From Entoloma clypeatum (lineage: Eukaryota > Basidiomycota > Agaricomycetes > Agaricales > Entolomataceae): a stretch of DNA of 64,000 nt. The position numbers and the translations under genes were made by a program. Below the pieces are notes generated by a model. It worked only from the letters and a program-made list of their open reading frames with translations. It was not told the origin of the DNA and ran no database searches. Where the stretch lies: positions 682,001 through 746,000 of the forward strand of contig OY751487.1 in the NCBI GenBank assembly GCA_963565915.1, given 5' to 3'. This document shows positions 21,646 through 32,264 of the stretch, one piece after another (the first letter of the stretch is position 1; each line of letters starts with the position of its first letter).

Positions 21646-23310
21646 TCAATTATCAAAAAATACGACAGTGATGTTCAAATCGTCTCTGTCGATCCAATCA
21701 GTTTCTAAAGCCTGCCAAGTAGATGAGGGACCCAATACGAACCTATATTTACATGCCCTAGGGGGCTGCATGACCATCAGCGCCGTCGTCAAATCCTCAT
21801 CGGCACCTCCAAGCGCATTCCTCGCCACATGCGCAGCGGCATTGTTATCCACACACACAAACTTCTTTTGGGCCTTCCACCGCGGGTACATCACCGTCTC
21901 GTCCTTGCTCCTCAACACAACAGGAAGATCCCTAGGCTCAAACGTCGGCTGTTCCTCGATCGTTCCCGTGTCCACACGCAATGTCGGAGTCCAGGACGGA
22001 GCGTATTCCGCATCCGGATTTATCTTGACCAGATTCATGCCCTTGTCGATCCACAGCCCGACGAGCCCGACGACCTCCTCGCTCGTGAGGGCCCGCCACA
22101 GCCCTGGAGAGGCCAGCACGAGGAAATCGCCGGGCTCGACGTGCAGGGTCGTGATTTCGGGTTCTGCGGTGAGGTAAGGGGGGGTCTTGATGTCGGAAGG
22201 TGGTGCACCGGCGCCGAGGAACTCCCGGTGCAGTCGTTGCTGTAGCCCTATGCCCCACTTGTACGCTGCGAGGCCAAAGGCACGGGTCACGGGTACAGCG
22301 GGTTTGGGGCCGGTTGCTGGGAAAGATTCGCTGGGGTGGAGGGCACGTAGGCGGGCCTGCTCTGCGGGGCTTTGCCAGGTCTGGTCTGCGGTGAGGACGT
22401 GCACTTCGTAAGAGGGGACCTTCTGTTTCTTCTTCGCCTTCCGACCTAGAACAGCACGTGAATCGCCCGTCAGAGCAATCTTGAGCTCTCTGGCCTCATG
22501 ATCGTAAAATGAGAGGAGCGCGGATGAGCCGGTCAAAGCAGGACCGAGGGCCTTGCTGATTTCAGCCTTGGATGGGGCATCCGAGGCCAATGCGATGTTC
22601 AAGGGCTGGTGGACGATGCCATAGTCGAGATCGACGAATGTCTTTTTGATTACCTTGTCTACGGCCTCGGAGTAGGGCTCTTCTGGGTCCGAATGGTTAA
22701 CTGAGACCATCCCAGTTCCAACTTCAGCGTGCTCGGCAGAAAGGGGGACATACTGTGAGACAAGTTCGGTGAGGGACTCTACCACGTCCTTGACGAGTCG
22801 CGAGGCGACGGCTTCCACGCAGTCCCAGCCGTTCACTCCTTCGAAAAGTGCGAATATGGTCCAGCTCGTGCCCGAGAACAGGGAGAGGGAGGACATGGCG
22901 TTGGCACTCCAGCGGGGCGCGGCGCTACGGGAGGATATTAGCAATGAAGCCGAGCATGAATGAATGGGGGCTGACTTGGGTATCGACATGTAATCGAATC
23001 TTGCAATGCCAGTGGTCCCTTGGATGAAACCATAGCCCGCCGTGGCATCCCTCACATATGCTGTAAGTGGATCTGTGGGGGGTTGTTCCTCGTCCAAGTT
23101 GACTGGATGCATATCCGGCGCGTCAGCGTAGATGTGATGTCTACCCAGATACAAGGACCCAAAAGCGCTCAGGGAAACCCCTGCAACAGCCAGCCGGACA
23201 AAGGGCTGCCTTGACCATGAATGCAGACGACCGTGACGCAATGCAAAGCATTGCCTGTGCATTACACGTTCCCGGTGTTCCTTGAGAGGATAATTGTGAG
23301 CCACATACAT
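21646..23310 (-). CDS. PP2C-like protein, PDP type, probably catalytically dead
   Basis: Starts at 23310. A 51-nt in-frame intron is likely at 22975-22925 (GTCAGC...GTAG with a CTAAT branch-like site). The basic N-terminus and a hydrophobic segment (VRLAVAGVSLSAFGSLYLG) suggest a mitochondrial, membrane-anchored protein. The fold resembles pyruvate dehydrogenase phosphatases (PP2C/PPM): GDSRAVLG, LTADQTW, the HPSE block and a C-terminal RDDLNITVVFF are all there. The metal-binding positions are altered. The usual DGH motif reads FEGVNG, the usual D-G-L-W motif reads SPGLWR, and the N-terminal E-D motif is absent. I infer a pseudophosphatase with a scaffold or regulatory role. It is divergent from the gene at 23414 with only about 100 bp between starts. 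Confidence 0.85.
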   Translation of the reverse strand: MYVAHNYPLKEHRERVMHRQCFALRHGRLHSWSRQPFVRLAVAGVSLSAFGSLYLGRHHIYADAPDMHPVNLDEEQPPTDPLTAYVRDATAGYGFIQGTTGIARFDYMSIPKSAPIHSCSASLLISSRSAAPRWSANAMSSLSLFSGTSWTIFALFEGVNGWDCVEAVASRLVKDVVESLTELVSQYVPLSAEHAEVGTGMVSVNHSDPEEPYSEAVDKVIKKTFVDLDYGIVHQPLNIALASDAPSKAEISKALGPALTGSSALLSFYDHEARELKIALTGDSRAVLGRKAKKKQKVPSYEVHVLTADQTWQSPAEQARLRALHPSESFPATGPKPAVPVTRAFGLAAYKWGIGLQQRLHREFLGAGAPPSDIKTPPYLTAEPEITTLHVEPGDFLVLASPGLWRALTSEEVVGLVGLWIDKGMNLVKINPDAEYAPSWTPTLRVDTGTIEEQPTFEPRDLPVVLRSKDETVMYPRWKAQKKFVCVDNNAAAHVARNALGGADEDLTTALMVMQPPRACKYRFVLGPSSTWQALETDWIDRDDLNITVVFFDN

Positions 23311-23413
23311 GAGTGAAACCTTACGGTACTACCTTGGCAGGATGGTGGAGGATTTGGGTCACGTGTCCAAGGTATTCAAACTGAACTTCGTCTGTGGCTC
23401 TCACCTTATCTAA

Positions 23414-25636
23414 ATGAGCAGCGATCGAACAACACCAACCACCAGGTCCATCTACACGCCCGTATTCTACACGACCCCTCAGTCGTCCGCATCCACTGCG
23501 GCTTCAAGAACCGAAATTCCTGAGAAATATCTCGACTTTTTGTCTAGGAAACACATCGCGCTCGCTCAGATCGTGGAGGAGGTGCCGCCGTCTAGATGTG
23601 GGTCTCCAATCGACGGAGAAGATGGGTACTCTGAAGACCCGCAAAGCAAAGCCAGAGTGGACGCTTTGACGCAGCGGGTCAGGCAAGCATTCCAGAATGC
23701 CAATGGCGAACCCGCCGACGGAAAATGGGGCCTTATCGCTCAGCTGTTGCGTCTAACCGTCACAAAAGGGGGCCTGAGATGGGTGGGGACGACTCTTGAA
23801 GGGAAGATGGCAGAGTCCAGCATAGGTTGGATCAACGCCTCGACAGAACACGAATGGGAAGAGTGGGAGACGAAATGGAAAGAAGCCCGACGGCTGAAGC
23901 AAAAAGTCGAAAATTGGCAGCGAATGGTCGAGTTGGACGCCGCCGCCGCGGGACCAAGTCCAGAAGAACAGCACGGCCCGTCTGTGGATCACCAAACGTC
24001 AACTCAGGATAAACCTGCGCACGTCAGGCGAGCAGAGACTGCCCCGGTTGTCGCTGTCAAAGCGCAAAAGTCGTCGACGCTTAACTTTCCGGTGGTGAAA
24101 CGTTCCAGCCTCACAACAGTGGGGAAACCCAAATGGACACCCGTGTCGAAACTCTCGTCAATACCTAGCCCGCGCTCAAGGAAGCCCGCCCAGCATATAG
24201 ACTCGAATATTCCGACCAACCCTGCCGAGAAGCCCCTAGCACGAGAAATTGCCGATGTTTCTGAAACAGTGGGTACCCATATTTCCTCCCATTAATCCGC
24301 GTAATAACAAGTGTCCTCTCAGTCGTTTCTCCCCCCGTCCTTCCCCAACGGCCTGCACACCTCCACCCCAAACCTACAACCTGGAAAGCGCCGCCAACCC
24401 GCTCCTATACCACATGTCTTACCGATGTCTCCAACAGCTGAACTCCGCCCTCTCCCTTCCCCTCCCATGTCGTCTTCCCCCAACAAGCAACCCGATACGC
24501 AACAGCCAAGAGACGACGTTGAGCCTTCCTCTTCTCTTACAGACCTCCCCTCCACACCCACGCCATACCCCAACCTCAAGATAACTGACCCCAGACGTGC
24601 TAATGCCCCTCCTCCTCCCTCGTCACGGGGGGAGAAGCGTCCCCGGTCCCACCCCGTCACGCCTGACGACCATTCGCACACCCCGAAAAAAGCACGCACA
24701 GCACCCCCACCCGACGAACATCTCGAAGCAGCGGCCCCAGTCACACCACAAAGACGACAGCAGCTCCCCCAGCTACTCGATCTCCTCGCATCGTCGTCCA
24801 AGAAGCCGAAAGCAAAGTCCACCTTTCCGAATTTCAACATCACAAGGAAGACACCTGGCACCACCACCATCTCCCACGTCAGCGAAACCTCCGGGGCGGT
24901 CACTTCCATACGTCCTGAGAAAGCCAAAGCCAAAGAGAAAGAGAAAGAGAAAGAACGGGTAGACGAAGCAACCGCAACCACACTGGAACCACCCCAAACA
25001 ACGGACCAAATCCTCGTCGGGCCTGCACCTCATCCACCTGCACCTACATCCGACCACCTCATCCCGCTCGCCCCCGCCCCCGCCCCTGCATCAGTTACCA
25101 GCCCCGCACAACGCGACCCATTCCTCCACGAAACCTCAAGCTACGCCGCCAACCTCAACTTCGGCCTCGACCTCTCCCACCCCGACCTCTCACTCTCTCA
25201 CCACCACCACCAACACCAACCCGCTCCCTCTCCCACCAAATCCCTCTCCTCCCTCGCCGCGGACTCCTCCTCCGATTCTGACTCGGAATACGGCGGACCG
25301 AGAGCCGGAAAGGGGAAAAAAGGCGAGGCAGCAGCAGCAGGCGGCATCGACACCTCGGAAGACCCGATTGAGGAGTTTGATCCCCCTTTCGTGTCGACGC
25401 AGGTCGGTGGGGGCAACAAAGCTGGAGTGGGGGGAAGCGGGAGCGGGGGTGGAAGTGGAAGTGGGGGTGGCCTGTTCGCTGGGTGGAACGGGTACAATTC
25501 TCAGTTTGACGTGGATGGGAGGGTGGATATTGTCAGCAAGTTTATGGAGCGGGATGTCAATGTTGATTATGAGGGATGGTTGAAGGATCCTAGTGAGGAG
25601 CCTGAGCAGGGGAGTCGTTGTGAATTGAGCCAGTAG
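23414..25636 (+). CDS. Conserved-looking unknown protein, disordered
   Basis: Two exons, 23414-24268 and 24323-25636, joined by a 54-nt intron (GTGGGT...CTCTCAG); the spliced frame is 722 codons. The N-terminal third is folded-looking (EKYLDFLSRKHIALAQIVEE; LIAQLLRLTVTKGGLRWVG; a Trp-rich coiled stretch EHEWEEWETKWKEARRLKQK). The middle is low-complexity (Pro/Ser/Thr, a Lys/Glu run, His run, Gly/Ser run). The C-terminus is again conserved-looking: GWNGYNSQFDVDGRVDIVSK and NVDYEGWLKDP. The family is not recognised. Two KRPR/KKAR-like basic clusters could be nuclear signals. The upstream region is shared with the PP2C-like gene on the other strand. Confidence 0.85.
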
Positions 25637-25752
25637 TTCATGTATTTTTATTGGGTTAATACAGTAATAGCACAGCATGTTGAGGAGCTTATGTATCATT
25701 TGCCCTTTTTTCAGATCCACGATGTACGTAGCAACATCCAAGACGGCAGTAA

Positions 25753-27599
25753 CTATAAATGTGGGAGATAATTGGTCCAGGAAACCGTTTGGAATACTCC
25801 TGGAGGGGCATCTCTCAAGAGAATAAACATATGAAGAAGTAGAATGCACCGCGCCGTCATGTAGACAGCAATAAGAACAAGCGAAGGCCATATAGCAGGT
25901 AACTTCATGTAGGACGTTGTTGAGATGGTTGAGCTGAGCCAAACCTTCCAGGCCTCTTCTAGATATTTCCCCTCATAAAGATACTCGAAAAGAAAGTAAG
26001 CGCAGAGTGGCATGATGGTGATCGTAATAGCCAATGTCCGCCAGATGATATGCTCTACCCGAGAAGGAAAGGTGAAGGACCACGCTGCCAGGTGTAACGC
26101 TCCGAATAAAGTTGCAAGCACAAAGGACAACCTCACCGCAAGGAGCCTTTCGCTTTTTGAGAGCTTGCCACAATGGATGGGGCAGTCGAGTGTATAAAAC
26201 CCAGAGGCATGCTGGTTGTCAAATGTCCCAATGAACAGACGGCCCATGATCATAACGACGGCGTATGAGTCCGTCCTGCTCCTTTCGAGGAGGTGTTTTA
26301 CTGTATCCTTGAGTTCAGGCTTCGGAGGGAATCGGGGGTGTTCTGGTTTGGACGGTGCACTGGCAGCTGCTGAGCTGTGCGTGGCATCGGAAGGTGTGAT
26401 GTGCAAAACAGAGATCATTTTACCTTCGCGCCCTAATGTGTTCTGCGAGGAAGATCGTGGAATGAATGAGCGGGTTTCGGGTTGGGATGGGACGGCTGCC
26501 TGACGTTTTGCGGCATGCAACATCGCAGGTTTGTCACCTGCAAATTCTCGAGCGTTGTCGCCACCGGCGGGCTGGGGAGCGGCAGTCCTACTTCTTTGGT
26601 CTTCGTGACAATTCAAAGTGCCAGTCGAGCCTGAAGGTCGTGAAAACGATTGGCGCTTTTCGTGCTCGAATGGTAAGGCTTTTGGACTTCCTGTAGCAAT
26701 AGTAGCGGAAAGGCTGAGAGGCGTTTCGCATTCGCGTTCCCGGATGCTTCTGCTGCCGGTATTGGGGGAGGTAGCTAAAAGCACGTCACATTCTCCCTTC
26801 TCTGGGTCTTTGATTCCACTGATCTGATGGTCGAAATAAACTTCGGGGATCCCGAGATTCAACCGAAGCTTGGACACTCACGGATGACGTTTGTTGATGA
26901 TCTGCCGGGAGTTCATCTGCATAGATCTTGATCGGGTAATTCAAATTTTGAGGTTTGTTCCACCAGAACGCGTAAATGATGATATTCAGGATGGCGTAGG
27001 CTAGGGTGACAAGCTCGATCATGGAGATGGGGAGCTGCTCCTTCAGCCGCGCACCGAGTTGGATTATGAACCATGTCGTCTGTTGCAAGACGAGGGTCTT
27101 TGTGATCCAATTAGCTTTACTTTTGTCCTTGATCTCTTCCTCTGAAATCTCAATCTTCTTGGCCTCAATGAAAGATTTGAGGGGGGCAGAGTCTGGACAG
27201 GGAATGGCACCATCTTCGTCGGAGTCGCCTCTCTTCATCTTGTAAAGAAATCCTCCCATTATCGCCAAATAGCTATGGGTCTTGGTCCAACCACAACCTA
27301 CATTGATGGGTGAGGAGAAGTATATAAGAGGAGCGGAACATACCTTTGTACTGCTTCGCCAACCTGCGCGATACTAACCACTGTCTGACCGCCCACGCAA
27401 GTATGAGTTCAGGCATGAACAAAGTGATTATGGTGAGATACACGCGATGCCAAAATATCTCCCGAGACTGTGCGCCGGGTATTATGTTCGGGTGAAGAGC
27501 CGTGAAAATACAGGAGAATATCGTCAAGATGCAGGACCAAACGATGTTGAGCGCGGTGCGAGTTTCCGGGGGCGGTGTGCATGTATATGTATCCGCCAT
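25753..27599 (-). CDS. Agaricomycete multi-membrane protein, unknown function
   Basis: Three exons, 27599-27344, 27297-26882 and 26823-25753; summed length is divisible by three (580 aa). It begins MADTYTCTPPPETRTALNI with a Trp-Ser-Cys first helix. Next are a conserved block (WTKTHSYLAIMGGFLYKMK), an amphipathic region and a helix near LVTLAYAILNIIIYAFWW. A long Ser/Pro-rich disordered middle precedes at least three more C-terminal helices (LATLFGALHLAAWSFTF; LAITITIMPLCAYFLFEYLY; LPAIWPSLVLIAVY). The layout matches a family much expanded in mushroom-forming fungi that has no known role. It is convergent with the gene ending at 25636. Confidence 0.85.
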
Positions 27600-29410
27600 G
27601 AAGATAATGGGAGAGGGGGGGGGAGCAAGTAAAAATGGCAGTGGGCTACCTGGAGGGGCCTTAAAAGTTCAAAAATCAACGTAAAGCCGTTCAATGCACA
27701 GGCGCTGCGAGCGGCAAACGTGAACATTACATACATCAAAATACCGGGACGATCCATACATACTTGGCGCATACACAGCATCCTGGGTCCCCAAGTTCCA
27801 ACAGCATTGATCACCATCAACGTTCCAATTGCGCTGCTTGAGTACCTCGTTTTGCCAAATTGCCAGGATTATTGGGAAACGCCATGCAAGTTTGTAGAGT
27901 TTAAGCAAGAGGATCATTGGTCGGTAGATCCAGACGAGCCACTGGTCCTTGCTGTAAGCAAAAGATTTTAGGCTCCGTCAAGCATATTTGCACCCCCTCT
28001 CAAAGTTACTTGAGAGTTGGAGCAGCCAATCAGATCCCGTTCGAACTAGTTTGACGGGCGTGGCAAATATGCTCTGATATATCAGTGTGGCGATTGCTTG
28101 GGGCAGGGACACTCACCTTCCCCGTCGGTCGTGTCCAACAAAGGCTAAATGTGAGTGTCGTCACAACTTGACTGCTATCACCTTGCGATGGCGAATGCAT
28201 ATGGCATGATGTCTATGTACCTTCACGTTGTGTGCTACATAGCTTGGCCACTGCTTCGAGTATCTTTGGATGCAAGGCAGCCCACATACAAGCCGGGCGC
28301 GAGTAATCGGCGTCGGCGACGAGTGCCATGGGGACCTGGGGAAGGTGATTTTATCTGTGAGGTCATTGCAAATAATCATGGGGCGCACAAACATGCACCT
28401 GAACTGGAGTTGAGGTGAACCATCACTCGCAGTCATGAATGCCGGATTTTGAGCACCTTATGTTCTCACTCGTGACGCGGCGTGACAGCTGGACGCGACC
28501 TTTGCTTCGAGTTAGTCAAAAGACACGACTTATAGTCTGACTACGGGAGACTAACGGGAGACTAGACCGATCTTACCCTAATACTGGACTCCGACTTCTC
28601 GACATCACTGAAGAAACGCATGCATCCCGTCCTCTTTCATCCACACTCCAGTTGTCAAATGCCGATCCATGAGAGCACAGAAGCAGTGAAGCGTCACTGG
28701 CAGACACGGGTCCCAGGCCCCTCGATCCTTCTTTGCGCGAGCTCTCTTGCCATACAACTTCCCAGTGATGAGAGCGCTTTGGCCGCCAACAACCTGGGAC
28801 CACGAAAATCACGATTGACGGTGCGGGGCCGGCGCGTCAGGAGAGACATGATCAAACCAGGCCAGGGTACGTCATAGACCTCACCCATGCATATGCGTCA
28901 AACTCTCACCACAATAGATCGACTACCACCGAATTGTCGCCGGCTTCGGCGGCTTCGGCGAGCCATCCTAGCCTGGTCACAAGTTGTTCGGCTCCATGTG
29001 CTGGTTTCTGGAATGGAATCTGGTGACTCGGAAAGGTGAGGTGATTTGTATATGGCGTGACGTTCATTACGTTGCATATCTATAAGGATTTCCAAACATC
29101 CAGGTCTCTCGTTGCATAAGCATGGCTGAAGCTAGCATGTCTTCACGACCTTCGGTCAGTGTAATCATAATTCTCGACATCCCTGTCTGTCATCGCCATC
29201 CACGACCGACTCTGTCCTCTTTATACCAGCCCACTGACAACGCTTCTCACCCTTTATCAATACTTACCCCCGGCGGCGACGATCTTTTGTTTCTGTACCA
29301 CAATAGTTGTAACGTTGATGTGGAACAATGTAATTTTTGTGAAAAAGGGATGGATTTCTGTATGCTGGCTGATATTGTGCTTGGAGAAAACTATGACGGA
29401 GGCAAAACAG
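27600..29410. other. Intergenic, no gene seen
   Basis: About 1.8 kb upstream of the membrane protein gene. Small frames at 27524-27917 and 28155-28436 have no recognisable motif and no splice context. Nothing supported. Confidence 0.4.
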
Positions 29411-29525
29411 TGATGAGAGTGGGATTCGAACCCACGCCCTTTCGGACCAGATGAACCAATGTTCAAGAGCAGCAACTGCCCTGGTCTCCTTAGTCTGGCG
29501 CCTTAGACCGCTCGGCCATCTCACC
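29411..29525 (-). tRNA. tRNA-Leu (AAG) with intron
   Basis: Minus-strand type-II tRNA. Acceptor GGTGAGA pairs with TCTCATC, discriminator A. D stem GCC/GGC with an AGCGGTCTAA-type loop. Anticodon stem CCAGA/TCTGG. Anticodon AAG at 29491-29489. Long variable arm and T arm GTGGG-TTCGAAT-CCCAC. A 35-nt intron (29487-29453) follows base 37, the canonical site. Confidence 0.93.
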
Positions 29526-29916
29526 ATGTTTAATTGGTTCGGTAACCGGATATAATCATTGAATCTTAACTTGCAACAAAAGTCAAAAAAACACCCAAGT
29601 CAAAAGTGCTGACAATGAGGTACAAAACATATCATGAAATAATGTACAGATAGTATATAGCCACCTTGAAATCTTAGTACTTATAATGCGTGCTCGACAA
29701 TTATCTACGTTGGGGTCATAATCCGTCATGATCGTGAATATTGAAACAAGAACAATAATAAATGCGAGTCGCCCGCAGGTATACCTGTCCCAGCAATTAT
29801 CAACAACAGAGCACCGAGAAGAGACCAACGGTTGAGAATCGGCGCCACCTACCGCTCCCAACCAGCCGCAGATGGAGTGGTGGCCAAAAGACAAGTCGAA
29901 CAGCACACAGGTCCCC
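29526..29916. other. Intergenic, no gene seen
   Basis: About 390 bp between the tRNA-Leu 5' end and the 3' end of the shugoshin gene. It presumably holds upstream tRNA sequence and the shugoshin 3' untranslated region. Confidence 0.4.
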
Positions 29917-31933
29917 TTACACGGCCATGCTATGTCTCCTCCCATCCTCACTCATCGGCACATTCCTCTTCGTGTTCCCAGGCCCCATTTTCCGCCTCCC
30001 ATCCGTATTCACCCAACTCTTCCCCACTCCATACTCACTATCCGCCTGTGCGCCTTCGCTCTCGTCCTCATCCTCCACCACGACCTGCGGTCGCGACTTC
30101 TTCCTCTTCACAGACGAGGCTCCAGAAGACGACGAGGACGAAGATGCAGCTGTCGTCGACGAGGAGGTGTGCACTATAGCGGGTGGTGGCGAGAAGAGGG
30201 AAGCAGAGGACGGAGGGCGTGAAGGCGGGAGAGGGAAGGAAGCGGGGTTAATGACATTTCCGTTGACACGCAGCTGAAGAGGTGGCTGCTCAAGGGAGGA
30301 CCGAGCCTCCGTGTCGTTGTCTCCGTCGTTCCCGTTATCTTCTATCAGGGGCCTATATGTTGTCAATACCGCTGCCGCAGAGGACCGCTTTCTAGGCGGA
30401 GGCACGCCTCCAGATGGCGTTTCGGGTTTCCGCATTTTTCTATGAACCAGGGAATACTTTTGTAAGCCCGGAATGAGGAAGACGGGATGGAATACATACG
30501 TGTTCAACTTGGGTTCAGCATAGTTGACGCTCTTTCTTGTTCGACGTTCGCGACCTCCATAGGCCCCTTCACCATCAAGCGGAGGAGCTGGACTGGATGA
30601 TGCCACGGTTGAGGGTGGAGACGGTTCCACGTATGCCTTGCCAGCTACGCCTTCGACGTCTTGCTCGCGCACTGGAGAATTCGACTTTTAATTCAGGTCA
30701 TAACGAGGAGGGAAAACGAATACACACCAGTATTGCCTATAGATGATAATGCTGCACGAGAATTAGTGACGTCTTTTAGCCTAGGCTTGCCCCCACCATC
30801 TGTGCTGCTTTCTTCCTCTGATCTTTCCTTCGTTCTCTTGCGTTCGCGCGGCTGAGGGACTTCGAATATTGGTTCTATCTCCTCCGGTTTCTCTCTTTCC
30901 TTTCCTCTGCTCTTGCGCCGCTTGACTGGGATCTTTATCTCCGCAACCTCAATGTCAACCTCTATCAGCTGGCCCGTGGTAACAGCGGCAATCTCTTCTT
31001 CCTCCGCAAGACCTGCTGCTCTCCGTATTGGTGAACCGAATGCTGGACTGGCAGTGCGTGGAACAGACAGGGATTCGGTGTTCAAGGACAGCAGGCCACT
31101 TTGCCTCCTTGAAGTTTTCCGGGGCTTCGAACTGCTGCCTGCGTCTTCTTCCGGGACGGCCCCGTAGGGTTGTAAGAGTTGTGGAGAGACTCCGCGTGCA
31201 GGGAGGGGGAGTCTTGACGCAGAAAGCCGTGGTTTGGTTTTGGACTTCCGGTGGAGAGGACTTGGTTGCCGTTCGGATTCTTCTGAGGATGATGGATAAG
31301 GTTCCTCTTCTTCGAAGATGCCAGGAACATTCGGTGGCCTGGATATGCGATTGCCCTGCGGGGTGTTGGGGCTCGGGTTGGGGTTCGGAGGCCGTCGGCG
31401 TGCACGGGGAGAAGTGGGAGCTGTTGGCGCGGGTGACGTTGCGGTAATACCAAAAGATTGGCGAAGATATGTGAGATGTTTGGTCAAGTTGAGGGTCTAT
31501 GGGGTCAATTAATGTAAATGTGGCATCGGGTCTGCGGCTCCACGTACCGCCGCCTCTGCCTCCGCCATGACCTTCCGCGATTTTTCTCGCTCCCGTTTTA
31601 GCTGGGACGCCAGCGCAATTTCGGACGCACGGAGCCGGAGATTTTCGACATACAACGAGGAGATCTGGGCGTTGAGCTCCTCGATGCGGACACTCAGTGT
31701 CGAGTTTAGTCTTCACATTGATAGTCAGTGCAATGTGCAGCTAACCGACCCGATCATAGAGCTCACTTCGTTATGTGCTTGTTGGCGAGCAGGAATTTCT
31801 TTTTGACTGCGTGCCACCACCCACATCAGCAGAGTATGTTGAAATTAAATGTCAAGAACCTACAAGTCTCAAACTCCAATAGAGCATCGTTTTGCCGTGA
31901 GTTCATCGACACACGCGAATCCCTCCTGCTCAT
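29917..31933 (-). CDS. SGO1: Shugoshin
   Basis: Protector of centromeric cohesin. Six exons: 31933-31864, 31806-31767, 31710-31548, 31496-30726, 30684-30500 and 30439-29917; the sum is 1752 nt (583 aa), and all junctions use GT/AG. The start MSRRDSRVSMNSRQNDALLE leads into an N-terminal coiled coil (FKKKFLLANKHITKL, then SVRIEELNAQISSLYVENLR), as in Sgo proteins, where it recruits PP2A. The long middle is disordered and Ser/Pro-rich. The basic shugoshin C-terminal motif, RRTRKSVNYAEPKLN plus KMRKP, is split by the intron at 30499-30440. A Ser/acidic tail follows. The second exon is only 40 nt. Confidence 0.93.
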
Positions 31934-32264
31934 CGTTGCACCCGGCGACGACAAGAATTGTAAGATATAAGAGAATGAGTGGAAATGGTCAACGTCGTCG
32001 GCTGCTGCTCACTGACAACACGCTCTGATCCAAAGAACTAGGATCACGTGATAACGGTACTTATCCACCGCAACTCCTCGAGTCCATTGCCCTGACAGCG
32101 AGATCCCCATTCAACGTTCCATATCAAGGCTTTGTCTGGACTCTGGCGTAAAGACCACATATTTTCAAATCACACACTTCTCAGACAAGCGGATCAAGCC
32201 ACATAGGTAGATAGAAGCGAGATGATACACCAAACTCGTCAACCATGAGGCGATCACTGTAGGT
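31934..32264. other. Intergenic between shugoshin and cyclase genes
   Basis: About 330 bp, upstream of shugoshin and downstream of the cyclase gene, both on the minus strand. No gene seen; the shugoshin promoter must lie here. Confidence 0.4.

Noticed and set aside
24319..24981. Minus-strand 220-codon ORF
   Set aside because: Shadow of the low-complexity middle of the unknown gene on the plus strand.
25190..25942. Minus-strand 250-codon ORF between convergent genes
   Set aside because: Overlaps the coding 3' end of the plus-strand gene and the last exon of the minus-strand membrane protein in a different frame; no motifs.
29122..29454. Plus ORF ending VGFEPTPFRTR
   Set aside because: The end is the antisense reading of the tRNA-Leu gene.
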